Of a stretch of 6,225 nucleotides of DNA, positions 5,571-6,225 are shown in pieces. The translations under genes and the position numbers were made by a program. The stretch is taken from NCBI GenBank assembly GCA_035502655.1, contig DATJUF010000074.1, forward strand, positions 1 to 6,225, written 5' to 3'. The stretch is from DATJUF01 sp035502655. Its GTDB lineage: Bacteria; Desulfobacterota; Binatia; Binatales; Binataceae. How positions within the stretch are numbered: the stretch's first letter is position 1; every line of letters begins with the position of its first letter. The notes under the pieces were generated by a model. It did not search any database. It worked only from the letters and a program-made list of their open reading frames with translations, and was not told the origin of the DNA.

Positions 5571-6225
5571 TCACTCGCAATTGAAGCCGGCGAGATCGCA
5601 CAGCCGGCGATAAAGCGCGTCCGTATCCGCCCTCACTGTGGCCGGGGGAAATGACCGGCGCAGTCTTGTGTCTGCGAATTCGCGATAAACTTTCACTTCA
5701 AGCAGTTGTTCAATTGAATCGTACGCGGAACCTTCGATCAGTTGATCGTAGTGCAAAAATAGCCAATCGCCGCCGGCTGGATAGTGCACGCCGAGCACGT
5801 AGCCGTACATCCTCCGCCAGATTCTGAGTGCCCGTTCGGGATCAATCCCAACACCATCGGGGCCGCCACCTCTCCGCTCTGCCTCCTTCACGATGCTGGC
5901 GGCTGACGCCTCTGGATGGCGGAAGACGCACAGGATTGCGGCGTCCGGAGCGAATTTTCGCCACGCCGCGAGCGTGTAGCAGAAGCGCGGATCTTTAAAG
6001 CAGAACGGACGATCCGCGATTTGAACCTTGATCCGATCGGCTAACCTGGTGGAGCACGGAATTTTTTGCTCGGGAGGCATCTCTGCCAGCCACCCAGTCC
6101 ATTTACCGCTGTGGGGCCTGCGGCCAAGCAGCTTATCCGCCAGATTGCGCCGCGAGCTCGGGAGAACCCGCGCGATCAGGCCCTCATTGATTCCGTTGAT
6201 CTCACGGTCTTCAAAGTAGCCCTTG
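5571..6225 (-). CDS. Sulfotransferase-family protein, N-terminus cut by the window edge
   Basis: The frame is open from the right edge of the window to a TGA at 5573-5571, giving 217 visible residues. A Met codon at 6080 is in frame, but the 48 residues before it are also conserved-looking ('KGYFEDREINGINEGL'), so the gene begins beyond the window. The family transfers sulfate from PAPS to a hydroxyl or amine. The visible evidence is 'CFKDPRFCYTLAAW' (75-88) and 'LCVFRHPEASAASI' (98-111), where Arg102 and Ser110 have the R-x7-S spacing of the 3'-phosphate-binding motif. A C-terminal helical region with 'WLFLHYDQLIEG' follows, typical of this family. The N-terminal P-loop that binds the 5'-phosphosulfate is in the missing part, so activity cannot be confirmed. 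The GT2 gene follows after 33 nt, consistent with sulfation of a glycan, lipid or peptide made at the same locus. The true length is probably 270-330 residues. Confidence 0.85.
   Translation of the reverse strand, partial: KGYFEDREINGINEGLIARVLPSSRRNLADKLLGRRPHSGKWTGWLAEMPPEQKIPCSTRLADRIKVQIADRPFCFKDPRFCYTLAAWRKFAPDAAILCVFRHPEASAASIVKEAERRGGGPDGVGIDPERALRIWRRMYGYVLGVHYPAGGDWLFLHYDQLIEGSAYDSIEQLLEVKVYREFADTRLRRSFPPATVRADTDALYRRLCDLAGFNCE

Overview
The window looks like high-GC bacterial chromosome (about 60% G+C in the lines I sampled), gene-dense with short gaps and Shine-Dalgarno-led starts. No rRNA, tRNA, CRISPR array, insertion sequence or phage gene is visible. The gene families (SnoaL-like protein, SDR, luciferase-like oxidoreductase, alpha/beta hydrolase, xylose-isomerase-like TIM barrel) are the kind found in many copies in uncultured soil and sediment bacteria with broad small-molecule metabolism, such as Binatota-, Rokubacteria- or Acidobacteria-like lineages. 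That placement is inference only, because the window holds no marker gene.

Layout. On the + strand, positions 1-204 carry the 3' end of a SnoaL/NTF2-like protein cut by the left edge, followed by a complete classical SDR dehydrogenase (289-1065). A 68-nt convergent gap holding an imperfect hairpin separates these from a minus-strand block. In transcription order, that block is an alpha/beta hydrolase (4367-3564), a long luciferase-like flavin/F420-dependent oxidoreductase (3484-2102) and a TIM-barrel sugar isomerase/epimerase-like protein (2006-1134, TTG start behind a very strong Shine-Dalgarno). Upstream of the hydrolase is a 237-nt gap with two perfect inverted repeats. Beyond it, also on the minus strand, lie a GT2 glycosyltransferase (5537-4605) and a sulfotransferase whose N-terminus is cut by the right edge (6225-5571).

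How the genes may work together. The left two-thirds reads as a small catabolic or modification neighbourhood. One testable model is alcohol-to-ketone oxidation by the SDR, oxygen insertion by the luciferase-like enzyme (type II Baeyer-Villiger monooxygenases belong to this superfamily), then ester or lactone cleavage by the hydrolase. The isomerase-like and SnoaL-like proteins would handle linked intermediates. The substrate cannot be read from the sequence. The right third reads as part of a surface-glycan or glycolipid locus in which a sugar is transferred and a sulfate may be added. The 4368-4604 gap is the natural boundary between the two blocks.

I see no clearly undescribed system. The points most worth following are the hydrolase/luciferase-like pairing, the unusually long luciferase-like protein, the sulfotransferase/glycosyltransferase pair and the 11-bp perfect inverted repeat at the block boundary.
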